Positions 1 to 5,908 of a stretch of 7,577 bases of DNA are shown piece by piece; positions within the stretch are counted from its first letter, which is position 1; every line of letters begins with the position of its first letter. The notes beneath the pieces are model-generated. The model had not been told where the DNA came from and ran no database searches. It saw only the letters and a list, made by a program, of their open reading frames with translations. The DNA comes from Desulfobacteraceae bacterium (GTDB taxonomy: Bacteria > Desulfobacterota > Desulfobacteria > Desulfobacterales > UBA11574), in contig JABMQM010000453.1 of the NCBI GenBank assembly GCA_013203195.1, positions 1-7,577 on the forward strand, given 5' to 3'. Position numbers and translations under genes: made by a program.

Positions 1-434
1 CCGTCTCCGATTTTGTCGATGTCTTCAGGCGTATACGCAGCAGCGAGCTTTGCACGTATATCCAGCGTGGCCCCCAGAATTCTAAACACACCCCTTTGCT
101 CCAGGTCATTCAGATAGCTTATCGCCTGAGGTATGGCCGTCCTTAACAAGGGTTCTGCTGTTGTGGCAAAGTCAATGAAGGTTTCCAATTGTTGCAATGT
201 AAAGGTGATGTTCTTGACATTTCTGAGCATCTGTTTGGTTAACTTCATCAGGTCTTGCAACTGGAAACTCGACTCAACATCCTGCAACTCTTTGATCAGC
301 ATTTGGGAAGCAGGATGGGCAACAATCATCAGGTCATCCTTGAGTTCATTTAAACCTCTGGCGGATTCAGCCAGCGGAGCAATTTGTGCTTCAATGCGAT
401 CGAGTCGCTCCATAATTAATTCTTCATTTGTCAT
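1..434 (-). CDS. DUF1641 family protein (C-terminus outside the window)
   Basis: The first 144 residues are visible and the frame is open to the left edge. The protein is almost entirely predicted helix, without a signal peptide, membrane segment or cysteine in the visible part. It begins MTNEELIMERLDRIEAQIAP, continues through a segment around residues 70-105 (RNVKNITFTLQQLETFIDF), and has a 'RGVFRIL' stretch near residue 117. I recognise this pattern as DUF1641, a family commonly encoded beside SQR-like flavoproteins or formate dehydrogenase-like proteins; its biochemical role is not established. The start ATG is preceded by a strong AAAGGAGG. The TAA stop of the upstream oxidoreductase overlaps that ribosome binding site, with only 10 bases between the genes, so the two are almost certainly co-transcribed and probably translationally coupled. 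A role as partner or membrane-association factor of the oxidoreductase is inference only. Confidence 0.85.
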   Translation of the reverse strand, partial: MTNEELIMERLDRIEAQIAPLAESARGLNELKDDLMIVAHPASQMLIKELQDVESSFQLQDLMKLTKQMLRNVKNITFTLQQLETFIDFATTAEPLLRTAIPQAISYLNDLEQRGVFRILGATLDIRAKLAAAYTPEDIDKIGD

Positions 435-444
435 AGCGCCTCCT

Positions 445-1677
445 TTAGATGCTCTGGAGCATCTTGCCAGCCATGTTGAACTGGGGTTCCAAGGGCAATT
501 CAAAACCCTTCAACATCAGGTTCCAGTAGACCCATTTGAACATCATTTTCCCAAAATAGTTCATCTGGCTTTCTTCTAAAAGGCCGAAAGGTCCCATGCC
601 GGGGAAGGGAAACTTTCCGGGGAGGGGCTCGGTTTTGTAATCAAAATCAATCAGGTAAGCCATACCATGGCTCGAGACTATAAATCACGTAGAGTGCCCA
701 TCATAGTCGGGCCGAGGTTCTTGACCCTCTATTTGGCGAATGATGTTTCCTACCACGACGTCGGATTGGTAGTGTGCAACCGCGCCGGATTTGGAGGTGG
801 GTACGTTGGTAGCATCACCGATAACATAGATACTGTCGAAGCCTTTGGCCTCCAAAGTGCCATGATCGGTATCGACGAAACCCATGGGATCACCGAGACC
901 GCTGTCCATGAGCACCTGTGCGCCGGAGTGCAGCGGAATGGAAACAAGGATGTCATATGGAACAGCATCGCCGGTCACGGATTCGATGGTTTTGTTGCTG
1001 ACATTCACATTGTCAATGGACCAGTTGGGTGTGATTTTGATGTTCTTTTCTTCGCAGACACTACCCAAAATTTTTGAAGCCACAGGTTTGGTAAAGGCGC
1101 CGTCCAAGGGTGTGACCAATTCTATCTCTATATTGTCACGCGCGCCATTGTTTCTGAAAAACCAGTCTGTGAGATAGACGAACTCCAGGGGTGCAACCGG
1201 ACATTTGATGGGCATTTCGGCTATATTGAGTACGATTTTACCTTTGTCAAAGTACTTCCATCTTTTGTAAAGCGCTTTGGCACCCTCCAGGGTGTAGAAG
1301 GTATGGACATCGCCTCCCCAGTCATCCATCATGCCGTCGGTCTCTTCCGGCACGACCCTGCAACCCGTGGCAATCACCAGCCAGTCGTAATCGTACTTAC
1401 CCAACTTGGTTATGACTTGCTTGTTGGCGTGGTCAATGTTGACGATCTCGTCGATAGCCAATTTGACTCCCTCCGGAATGAAGTCGGATTTGGCCTTTAC
1501 ACAATCCTTGGACGTGTAAATCCCATACGGGATGAACAGCCAACCCGGCTGATAGTGGTGCAGCGGATCCTTGTCGAGGACGGTAATCTGCCATTCCCGT
1601 TCACTCAACTCATGGCGCAGCTTGGCGGCGACCATCGTCCCGCCGGCGCCGGAGCCCAATATTAAAATTTTTTTCAT
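445..1677 (-). CDS. Sulfide:quinone oxidoreductase-like FAD flavoprotein, probable selenoprotein (Sec331 at in-frame UGA)
   Basis: FAD-dependent oxidoreductase of the SQR/flavocytochrome c sulfide dehydrogenase family, expected to oxidise sulfide or a related sulfur compound and reduce quinone at the membrane surface. Read through the TGA at 685-687, the product is 410 residues. Visible features: Rossmann GSGAGG (8-13); 'HHYQPGWLF' (40-48), typical of SQRs; 'VIATGC' (101-106); 'IKCPVAPLE' (157-165) with Cys159; the second FAD-binding motif 'YVIGDATNVP' (284-293); Sec331 in 'YDGHST-U-FIVSSHG'; and a C-terminal part 'DFDYKTEPLPGKFPFPG' followed by an amphipathic 'FKWVYWNLML' helix that probably contacts the membrane. 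The C-terminal part lacks its own ribosome binding site and reads as the usual end of the family. The start at 1677 is chosen because AAGGAGGAG precedes it and the Rossmann motif follows directly; an ATG at 1728 would add a basic 17-residue tail. It lies downstream of an Rrf2 regulator and upstream of DUF1641. The main alternative is a truncated 330-residue protein ending at the TGA. The substrate is not proven. Confidence 0.85.
649..684 (-). promoter_or_regulatory. Candidate bacterial SECIS element immediately 3' of the UGA
   Basis: On the mRNA strand, GAGCCAU (673-667) pairs with AUGGCUU (663-657): six Watson-Crick pairs plus a G-U, around a three-base loop GGU (666-664). Below a UC/ACCU internal loop, AGUC (679-676) can pair with GAUU (652-649). 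Eighteen bases separate the UGA from the GGU loop, the same distance I count from memory for E. coli fdhF. A G-rich apical loop at about 16-37 bases is the known bacterial SECIS signature. No folding energy was computed. Confidence 0.72.
685..687 (-). other. In-frame UGA proposed to encode selenocysteine (residue 331)
   Basis: Seen: the TGA is followed in the same frame by TTT ATA GTC TCG AGC CAT GGT and then an uninterrupted 72-codon frame ending in TAA at 445-447. The protein on both sides belongs to one conserved family. Known, from memory: SQR-family proteins carry a redox cysteine at about this position, after the '...YDGH..' segment. Inferred: UGA replaces a Cys codon and is decoded by SelB with the adjacent hairpin. 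A plain nonsense mutation or a base-call error is the alternative, but neither explains the hairpin. Confidence 0.8.
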
Positions 1678-1681
1678 AAAA

Positions 1682-1690
1682 CTCCTCCTT
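1682..1690 (-). promoter_or_regulatory. Ribosome binding site deciding the oxidoreductase start
   Basis: AAGGAGGAG followed by TTTT and the ATG at 1677. This strong Shine-Dalgarno sequence sits inside the longer open frame that begins at 1728, so the shorter start is preferred. Confidence 0.85.
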
Positions 1691-1762
1691 CTCTTAAAGC
1701 GTTTGGTTTTTAATGATTTTACAATCAAATAACGCAGTCTGCCGAATGCGCGGATACAAATA

Positions 1763-2176
1763 TTAATCTATTTTCTTGTTTGCCAGCAAATCAGCGATGG
1801 TTATGGAATCCAACTCATCATAGAGCGCTTTGCCGGCTTTTTCCCAGGCGGATCGAACGACACAATCATCGATCATTGAACATTTTTCAGGATCGCTGAT
1901 ACAATTAACCAGTTCGGTTGTACCTTCAAACAGCCGGGTAATTTCGCCCAGGGTAATTTCCTCCGGTTTTTTGGCCAACATATGTCCGCCTTTAGGCCCC
2001 CGGGTGCTGGTAACGAGATTGGCTCGTTTAAGGGGACGAATGAGTTGTTCAAGATATTTAACGGAAATATTCTGCCGCATGGAAATTTCGCTCATTCGAA
2101 CAGACCCCTTGCCATGATGCAGGGCCAAATCAAGAATTAATCTGGTTCCATAACGGGTTTTAGTCGTAAGTTTCAC
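1763..2176 (-). CDS. Rrf2/IscR-type transcriptional regulator with a three-cysteine cluster site
   Basis: A 137-residue winged-helix regulator of the Rrf2 family, which senses redox state, iron-sulfur status, NO or sulfur species, usually through an iron-sulfur cluster. The N-terminus MKLTTKTRYGTRLILDLALH is characteristic. The recognition region covers roughly residues 26-50 (ISMRQNISVKYLEQLIRPLK), followed by the wing 'STRGPKGGH' (57-65). Three cysteines, C92, C99 and C105, have spacing x6 and x5, close to the x5/x5 of E. coli IscR. The position three after the last Cys, where IscR has its His ligand, is Arg108, so the fourth ligand must differ. The start is GTG, supported by the family N-terminus and by an in-frame stop upstream; no strong ribosome binding site is seen. 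It is 85 bases upstream of the SQR-like gene on the same strand and probably controls that operon and itself through the palindromes upstream. Confidence 0.92.
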   Translation of the reverse strand: MKLTTKTRYGTRLILDLALHHGKGSVRMSEISMRQNISVKYLEQLIRPLKRANLVTSTRGPKGGHMLAKKPEEITLGEITRLFEGTTELVNCISDPEKCSMIDDCVVRSAWEKAGKALYDELDSITIADLLANKKID

Positions 2177-2216
2177 GAGTCTTTTCTGGGCGTTTAATGA
2201 TTCAGACCAATTTAAT

Positions 2217-2230
2217 CTATATTAATATAG
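2217..2230. promoter_or_regulatory. Perfect 14-bp palindrome, candidate Rrf2 operator
   Basis: CTATATTAATATAG is its own reverse complement. It lies 40 bases upstream of the regulator's GTG and just downstream of the promoter-like -10, where a dimeric repressor would block transcription. AT-rich dyads are usual for Rrf2-family operators. Assignment to this regulator is inference. Confidence 0.5.
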
Positions 2231-2233
2231 TAT

Positions 2234-2263
2234 GATATAAATTTATTGATAAAACTTTGTCAA
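2234..2263 (-). promoter_or_regulatory. Promoter-like sequence for the rrf2-oxidoreductase-DUF1641 operon
   Basis: On the minus strand, a perfect -35 TTGACA (2263-2258) is followed after 18 bases by TATATC (2239-2234). A better -10 match, TATCAT (2237-2232), lies at 20 bases. The -35 hexamer is within a near-palindrome, TTGATAAAACTTTGTCAA (2246-2263 as read on plus), which could be a second operator half-site pair. Confidence 0.5.
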
Positions 2264-2282
2264 GCAAAAACTTTATCAAGTA
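2251..2282. repeat. Two imperfect 16-bp tandem repeats over the promoter
   Basis: AAAACTTTGTCAAGCA (2251-2266) is followed directly by AAAACTTTATCAAGTA (2267-2282), matching at 14 of 16 positions, with a partial third copy beginning at 2283. The repeat also creates the inverted pair TTGATAAA (2246-2253) and TTTATCAA (2272-2279). This could be a multi-site operator or simple AT-rich duplication. Confidence 0.5.
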
Positions 2283-2293
2283 AAAAAACTTCA

Positions 2294-2445
2294 CCTGTTA
2301 ACATTGCAAAACTTAAAAACGAGTGCTTTTCGTGACCGCCCAGGCGGACTGCGAAGCTGATGAGTGCAAGAAAAATTTATGGGTTTTATTAACAGGGGAG
2401 CCCTGCTGCAGGGAGCTTCAATGATGAAGCCGGCTGCAAAACTTA
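2294..2445. other. Structured intergenic element: nested inverted repeats bounded by a direct repeat
   Basis: There is no open frame here. An 8-bp inverted repeat CCTGTTAA (2294-2301) / TTAACAGG (2389-2396) encloses TTGCA (2304-2308) / TGCAA (2365-2369). That pair encloses two small hairpins: ACGA/TCGT (2319-2322, 2330-2333) and CCGC/GCGG around 2336-2347. Two more hairpins follow: CCCTG/CAGGG (2401-2413) and GCTTCA-ATGA-TGAAGC (2415-2430). TGCAAAACTTA occurs at both 2305-2315 and 2435-2445. It may be a leader or small RNA, or a short intergenic repeat element. No known riboswitch family was recognised, and the strand of any RNA is unknown. Confidence 0.4.
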
Positions 2446-2537
2446 GGGGTTTATTTTCAAACTATTTTGTTATAAGAAGAGAAGGTTTTTATTTTAACAT
2501 ATTTTTCAAATACATAATATAGAGTATTGACAAATCT

Positions 2538-4364
2538 ATGGGCAAAAAAACAGACAAGGCATCTTCCAATTCCGACCTTGAAAAATATATTAACAAACGG
2601 CTGTTTGATACCATTCCCTTGGGAATCGCCGTCATCGATCCGGATTATAATCTGGTTTATGCCAACAAAGCGTTTGAGCAACTGTTCGGCTCTTGGGGAA
2701 ATCGTAAATGTTATCACGTTTACAAAAGCAGAGAAGACATGTGCTCTTACTGTGAAAGTGCCATGACCTTGAAAGACGGCCTTCCCCGTGCAAACGAAGA
2801 GGCGGGATATGACAAAAATGGACGGCATATTCACTACTTACAGCATACTGCCCCTATTATCGACGATGACGGTAATTTTCCCTATGTCATACATATTTTC
2901 ACCAACATTACCGAAGCAACCCAGATTCGAGATGAGCATGAGGTTCTCTTTGACCAGGTACCTTGCAATATTTTATTAATTGACAGGAACTTTCGCATTG
3001 TAAAGGCGAATAAGAGGCTTACGGACTGGCTCGGGGACCCGGAGGGTGCATACTGTTTTGAATCTCTCAAAGGATTGAAACATAAATGCACCGAATGTAC
3101 CGCCCGGCAAACTTTTGCAGACGGTCGCATACACACCGGGTATCACGTTTGGAAATCTTCCGAAGGCAAAACCCTGCATTTGCATGTGATCACCATACCG
3201 CTGAAACGAGCCGACGGCAGTTTTGATCTCGTCATGGAAATGGCCGTTGATGTTACCCAGACCCTGAAGTTGCAAGATGGACTGAAATTTGCGCACAGGT
3301 TCTTGGAGACGGTTATTTCGACTTCTATGGACGGTATCTTTGCGGTGAACGAAAAGGGAAAAGTTACTATTTTCAACCCCGCAGCCCGCAAATTTTTTAA
3401 TATTAAGGACAACCAGGTGATTTCAAGGGAGGAACTTGCCGGCATACTCCCCAAAGGGTTTTTAAACCAGGTATCCGAAGGACCCGGACACGTTTATCTG
3501 CCGGAAACAGAGGTCAAAACAATTGACGGCGAAACATTTCCGGTACGCCTGGTTGGTAATAAACTCCAAAGATCCGATGACAGTCCCCTTGGTATGGCTT
3601 TTTCTGTCCAGGATTTGCGTGAAATCAAACAGCTTGAGAAGGAAAAACTTGAAGCCGAACGCCTGGCGGCTGTAGGGCATACGGTTGCCGGGTTGTCCCA
3701 TGGTGTCAAGAATCTAATCACCGCCTTGGAAGGCGGTATGTACATGCTGAATTCCGGCTTAAGCAAAGGTAATATTGAGCGCATCCAGAAAGGTCTGGAA
3801 ATGCTGATGCGCAATATCGAAAGGATTTCTATATTTGTAAAAACATTTCTAAGTTTTTCCAAAGGTCGTGAAATTCAAGCTAAAATTTGTGACCCCGCTG
3901 CAATCGCAAAAGAAGTTGTTGAATTATATGAGGTCAAGGCTGATGAACTGGGGATAGTGTTGACCAATGAAAAGATCGGTGATGTCCCCCCGGCGCCGAT
4001 CGATTATGAAAGCATGCACGAATGTTTGACAAACCTGGTGGGCAACGCCATTGATGCCTGCCAGGTGAGCAACGGAGATAGTTGCTATGTAGCCGTAAGG
4101 ACATTTGAAAAAAACGGCATAATTACCTATGAAGTCAGCGACAATGGCTGCGGAATGGATTATGAGGTCAAGAAGAAAGTATTTACCACTTTTTTTACCA
4201 CCAAGGGGTTGGGTGGTTCCGGCCTGGGGTTGTTGATGACCAAGAAAATTGTTCAGGAGCATGGTGGAAAAATCGAGCTGGAATCCAAACCCGGCCAAGG
4301 AACAACATTTCGCATCAAATTTCCGCGAAGCCGTTTGCCCAAAGTAATTGAAAAAGAAGCCTGA
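2538..4364 (+). CDS. Soluble multi-PAS sensor histidine kinase
   Basis: A 608-residue cytosolic sensor kinase without signal peptide or membrane segments, so it senses an internal cue. PAS-type regions lie at about 20-127, 133-242 and 252-365. The first two each carry C-x10-C-x2-C (C58/C69/C72 and C173/C184/C187). A dimerisation and phosphoacceptor region follows, with 'GLSHGVKN' and His388 as the likely phosphorylated residue; the usual H-E-x-x-N-P is replaced by H-G-V-K-N-L. The HATPase_c domain has N-box N499/N503 (LTNLVGNAID), G1 'DNGCGM' (535-540), F-box 'FTTFFTTKG' (549-557) and G2 'GGSGLGL' (559-565), all intact. The start ATG has no good Shine-Dalgarno; an in-frame TAG lies 18 bases upstream and CATAAT at 2513-2518 could be a -10 box, so the leader may be very short. 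Two receiver genes follow and are the likely phosphotransfer partners. The signal is unknown. Confidence 0.93.
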   Translation: MGKKTDKASSNSDLEKYINKRLFDTIPLGIAVIDPDYNLVYANKAFEQLFGSWGNRKCYHVYKSREDMCSYCESAMTLKDGLPRANEEAGYDKNGRHIHYLQHTAPIIDDDGNFPYVIHIFTNITEATQIRDEHEVLFDQVPCNILLIDRNFRIVKANKRLTDWLGDPEGAYCFESLKGLKHKCTECTARQTFADGRIHTGYHVWKSSEGKTLHLHVITIPLKRADGSFDLVMEMAVDVTQTLKLQDGLKFAHRFLETVISTSMDGIFAVNEKGKVTIFNPAARKFFNIKDNQVISREELAGILPKGFLNQVSEGPGHVYLPETEVKTIDGETFPVRLVGNKLQRSDDSPLGMAFSVQDLREIKQLEKEKLEAERLAAVGHTVAGLSHGVKNLITALEGGMYMLNSGLSKGNIERIQKGLEMLMRNIERISIFVKTFLSFSKGREIQAKICDPAAIAKEVVELYEVKADELGIVLTNEKIGDVPPAPIDYESMHECLTNLVGNAIDACQVSNGDSCYVAVRTFEKNGIITYEVSDNGCGMDYEVKKKVFTTFFTTKGLGGSGLGLLMTKKIVQEHGGKIELESKPGQGTTFRIKFPRSRLPKVIEKEA

Positions 4365-4393
4365 CGTTAATTATGGTTTAATTTTATTCAGTT

Positions 4394-4786
4394 ATGAATG
4401 CAAAAAAGAAAATTCTGATTGTTGATGACGAGCAGGATGTTTTGGCCTATTTTGAAGCTGTTTTTCAGGACAGCGGCTATGATACGGTTCTGGCCAGGGA
4501 TGGTTTTGAAGGCTTTGAGTTGGCCAAATCAGAAAAACCTGATCTTATTACCCTCGATATCACCATGCCGGAACAATCCGGCATAAAAACATATTATCAA
4601 TTTAAAAAGCATTCGGCGCTAAAGGAGATCCCGGTTATCATCATTACAGCCGCTGACGAATCTTACAAAAACTTTCTAAATGAACTCAACGGACTTTCAA
4701 CCCCGGAAGTTTTTTTTAGCAAACCGATCGATCCGGAAGAGCTATTGAAGGTAGTTGCCGACATTTTGTTTGATAATAATATATAA
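4394..4786 (+). CDS. Stand-alone response regulator receiver (CheY-like)
   Basis: A 130-residue single-domain receiver. The acidic pair D11/D12 (IVDDE), phosphoacceptor D55 (LITLDITMPE), T85 (IIITAA) and K110 (FFSKPID) are all present, so it should be phosphorylatable. There is no DNA-binding or enzymatic output domain, and it must act by protein contact or as a phosphorelay intermediate. It starts 29 bases after the kinase stop and precedes a second receiver by 24 bases, consistent with one transcript. The start ATG lacks a clear ribosome binding site, but the protein begins exactly where receiver domains do (MNAKKKILIVDDE). The loop before K110 (NELNGLSTPEVF) is longer than in CheY. Confidence 0.93.
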   Translation: MNAKKKILIVDDEQDVLAYFEAVFQDSGYDTVLARDGFEGFELAKSEKPDLITLDITMPEQSGIKTYYQFKKHSALKEIPVIIITAADESYKNFLNELNGLSTPEVFFSKPIDPEELLKVVADILFDNNI

Positions 4787-4810
4787 TTGCTGCAGAAAGG
4801 GAGACAGAAA

Positions 4811-5338
4811 ATGGCTCATGCCTCTGAAAAAAAGATTCTAGTCGTCGATGATGAACCGGATGTACGCAACTTTTTAGCTGCTTGTTTAGAAGATGCCGGT
4901 TTTAATGTTAATATAGCCGTTGACGGCTTAGATGCTTTGGAAAAGGTAGAAGTGTTCAATCCCGATTTAATGACGCTCGATATGGTTATGCCGGGCTTGT
5001 CCGGAATTAAGGTGATTCGCAAGTTAAGAGAGAAAGAAAAGTGGGCCAATCTGCCTGTGATCGTCATCACCGCGCATGCTCATGACGAAATGGGCGGCGA
5101 TCAAATCAAAGAATTTACTGCCCTGACATCGGGACTGCGTCCCAGAATCACAATGGAAAAACCGATTTCTCCGGCCAATCTCGTCAAAACCATTTGCAAT
5201 ATCCTGGAGGTTGATCCGGAAGCTGCAGAAGAGGTAGGCACAGAGCTTGGCAGTGAACGTGGTAAGATTGCAAAGTTAATTGCAGAGACCGATTCAGATA
5301 CATTAAGAAAAATACGCGAGGTGTTGAATCAGAAATAA
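4811..5338 (+). CDS. Response regulator receiver with short helical C-terminal tail
   Basis: A 175-residue protein with a receiver at about 6-132: D13/D14 (VVDDE), phosphoacceptor D57 (LMTLDMVMPG), T87 (VIVITAH) and K117 (TMEKPIS). Residues 134-175 form an acidic linker followed by a predicted helix (GKIAKLIAETDSDTLRKIRE) that is too short for a known output domain and may be a docking or dimerisation element. The start at 4811 is preferred because GAAAGGGAGA precedes it and MAHASEKKILVVDDE is a natural receiver N-terminus; an upstream ATG-like start at 4787 would abut the previous gene and add eight residues. As third gene of the kinase cassette, it probably receives phosphate from the same kinase. 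It is paralogous to the preceding receiver but clearly diverged. Confidence 0.93.
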   Translation: MAHASEKKILVVDDEPDVRNFLAACLEDAGFNVNIAVDGLDALEKVEVFNPDLMTLDMVMPGLSGIKVIRKLREKEKWANLPVIVITAHAHDEMGGDQIKEFTALTSGLRPRITMEKPISPANLVKTICNILEVDPEAAEEVGTELGSERGKIAKLIAETDSDTLRKIREVLNQK

Positions 5339-5390
5339 AATGGAAAGTTAAACCCGCGAGATCTTTGCAAAGCCATTATACAGGGCAGCA

Positions 5391-5897
5391 TTAAGCATTA
5401 AAAAGGCATTCAAATTCCTTCACATCATCTTTGCTCATAATTTCCATCCTGATGGCGGCGTCAGGTGTAAAAAGGGCAAAAGTCCCCTGCGATCGTGCAC
5501 ATAGCGTTCCTTCCGCGTTATACAAAAGTCCCGCCATCGAGGCTTCCCGGTCGTTTTTGCGTTCCAGTACCATACCTTCCACCGTCACCGTATGGCCGAC
5601 ATAAATTGGTTTGATAAAATCGATTGTCATCGATTTGGTCAATATGATCCGTTTTAAGATGGTAATCGCCGACCAGCTCATAATCTCATCCAGAATGGTG
5701 GCAATAACACCACCGTGGACCAGTCGATCCCAGCCGCACAGGTGTTTAGGAATGGCAACCTCTGAAAACAGAGATTTTTCATCGGCAAAAAATTTCATCT
5801 GAAGTCCGGAGGGATTCTGAGGACTGCAACCGAAGCATTTATTGTTTTCCAGAGTCGGCAGCGGTCTGCAGTTTTCAGTTTTATGCTTAAAGCTCAT
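5391..5897 (-). CDS. Hotdog-fold thioesterase (PaaI/4HBT-like)
   Basis: A 168-residue single hotdog domain, expected to hydrolyse an acyl-CoA or similar thioester in the cytoplasm. Visible motifs: an N-terminal 'CFGCSPQNPSGLQMKFF' (21-37), common in this thioesterase group; 'VHGGVIATILDEIMSW' (60-75) with the conserved His-Gly-Gly (61-63) and the likely catalytic Asp70 on the central helix; and 'TIDFIKPIYVGHTVTVEG' (91-108) for the following strands. Two starts are possible. ATG 5912 overlaps the upstream stop as ATGA, a coupling arrangement, but has no ribosome binding site. ATG 5897 is preceded by GAGGACAGG and is used here; the longer form adds five residues (MRTGP). It is the last gene of the minus-strand operon and converges on the receiver gene across 52 bases, where I see no convincing hairpin terminator. 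The substrate cannot be read from the sequence. Confidence 0.87.
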   Translation of the reverse strand: MSFKHKTENCRPLPTLENNKCFGCSPQNPSGLQMKFFADEKSLFSEVAIPKHLCGWDRLVHGGVIATILDEIMSWSAITILKRIILTKSMTIDFIKPIYVGHTVTVEGMVLERKNDREASMAGLLYNAEGTLCARSQGTFALFTPDAAIRMEIMSKDDVKEFECLFNA

Positions 5898-5908
5898 AGG
5901 GCCTGTCC

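Noticed and set aside
133..579. Plus-strand 148-codon open frame
   Set aside because: It runs antisense across DUF1641 and the oxidoreductase C-terminus, both supported by family resemblance and ribosome binding sites.
445..663. A separate 72-residue small gene
   Set aside because: It has no ribosome binding site, is in frame with the upstream flavoprotein across a single TGA, and its sequence is the family's C-terminal part. It is better explained as part of the selenoprotein.
667..1077. Plus-strand open frames opposite the oxidoreductase (also around 884-1177 and 1303-1665)
   Set aside because: They are antisense shadows of a well-supported flavoprotein, with no ribosome binding sites and no recognisable domain.
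685..1677. Nonsense-mutated pseudogene or sequencing error in the oxidoreductase
   Set aside because: There is only one stop, no frameshift, both halves look well preserved, and the UGA sits at the likely redox-cysteine column followed by a SECIS-like hairpin. Decay would not produce this combination, although re-sequencing remains the formal test.
2251..2282. Short tandem repeats as a CRISPR remnant
   Set aside because: The 16-bp units are directly adjacent with no spacers, and no cas gene is present.
2305..2445. Cyclic-di-GMP or other known riboswitch
   Set aside because: The hairpins are present, but I could not match the conserved core of any riboswitch class, and it is unclear which strand is transcribed.
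2457..2834. Minus-strand open frame overlapping the kinase start
   Set aside because: It overlaps the first PAS region of the kinase in antisense and shows no recognised domain; treated as a shadow.
5339..5390. Bidirectional rho-independent terminator between the convergent genes
   Set aside because: Only a loopless CTTTGCAAAG palindrome is present, without a usable stem-loop followed by a T-tract.
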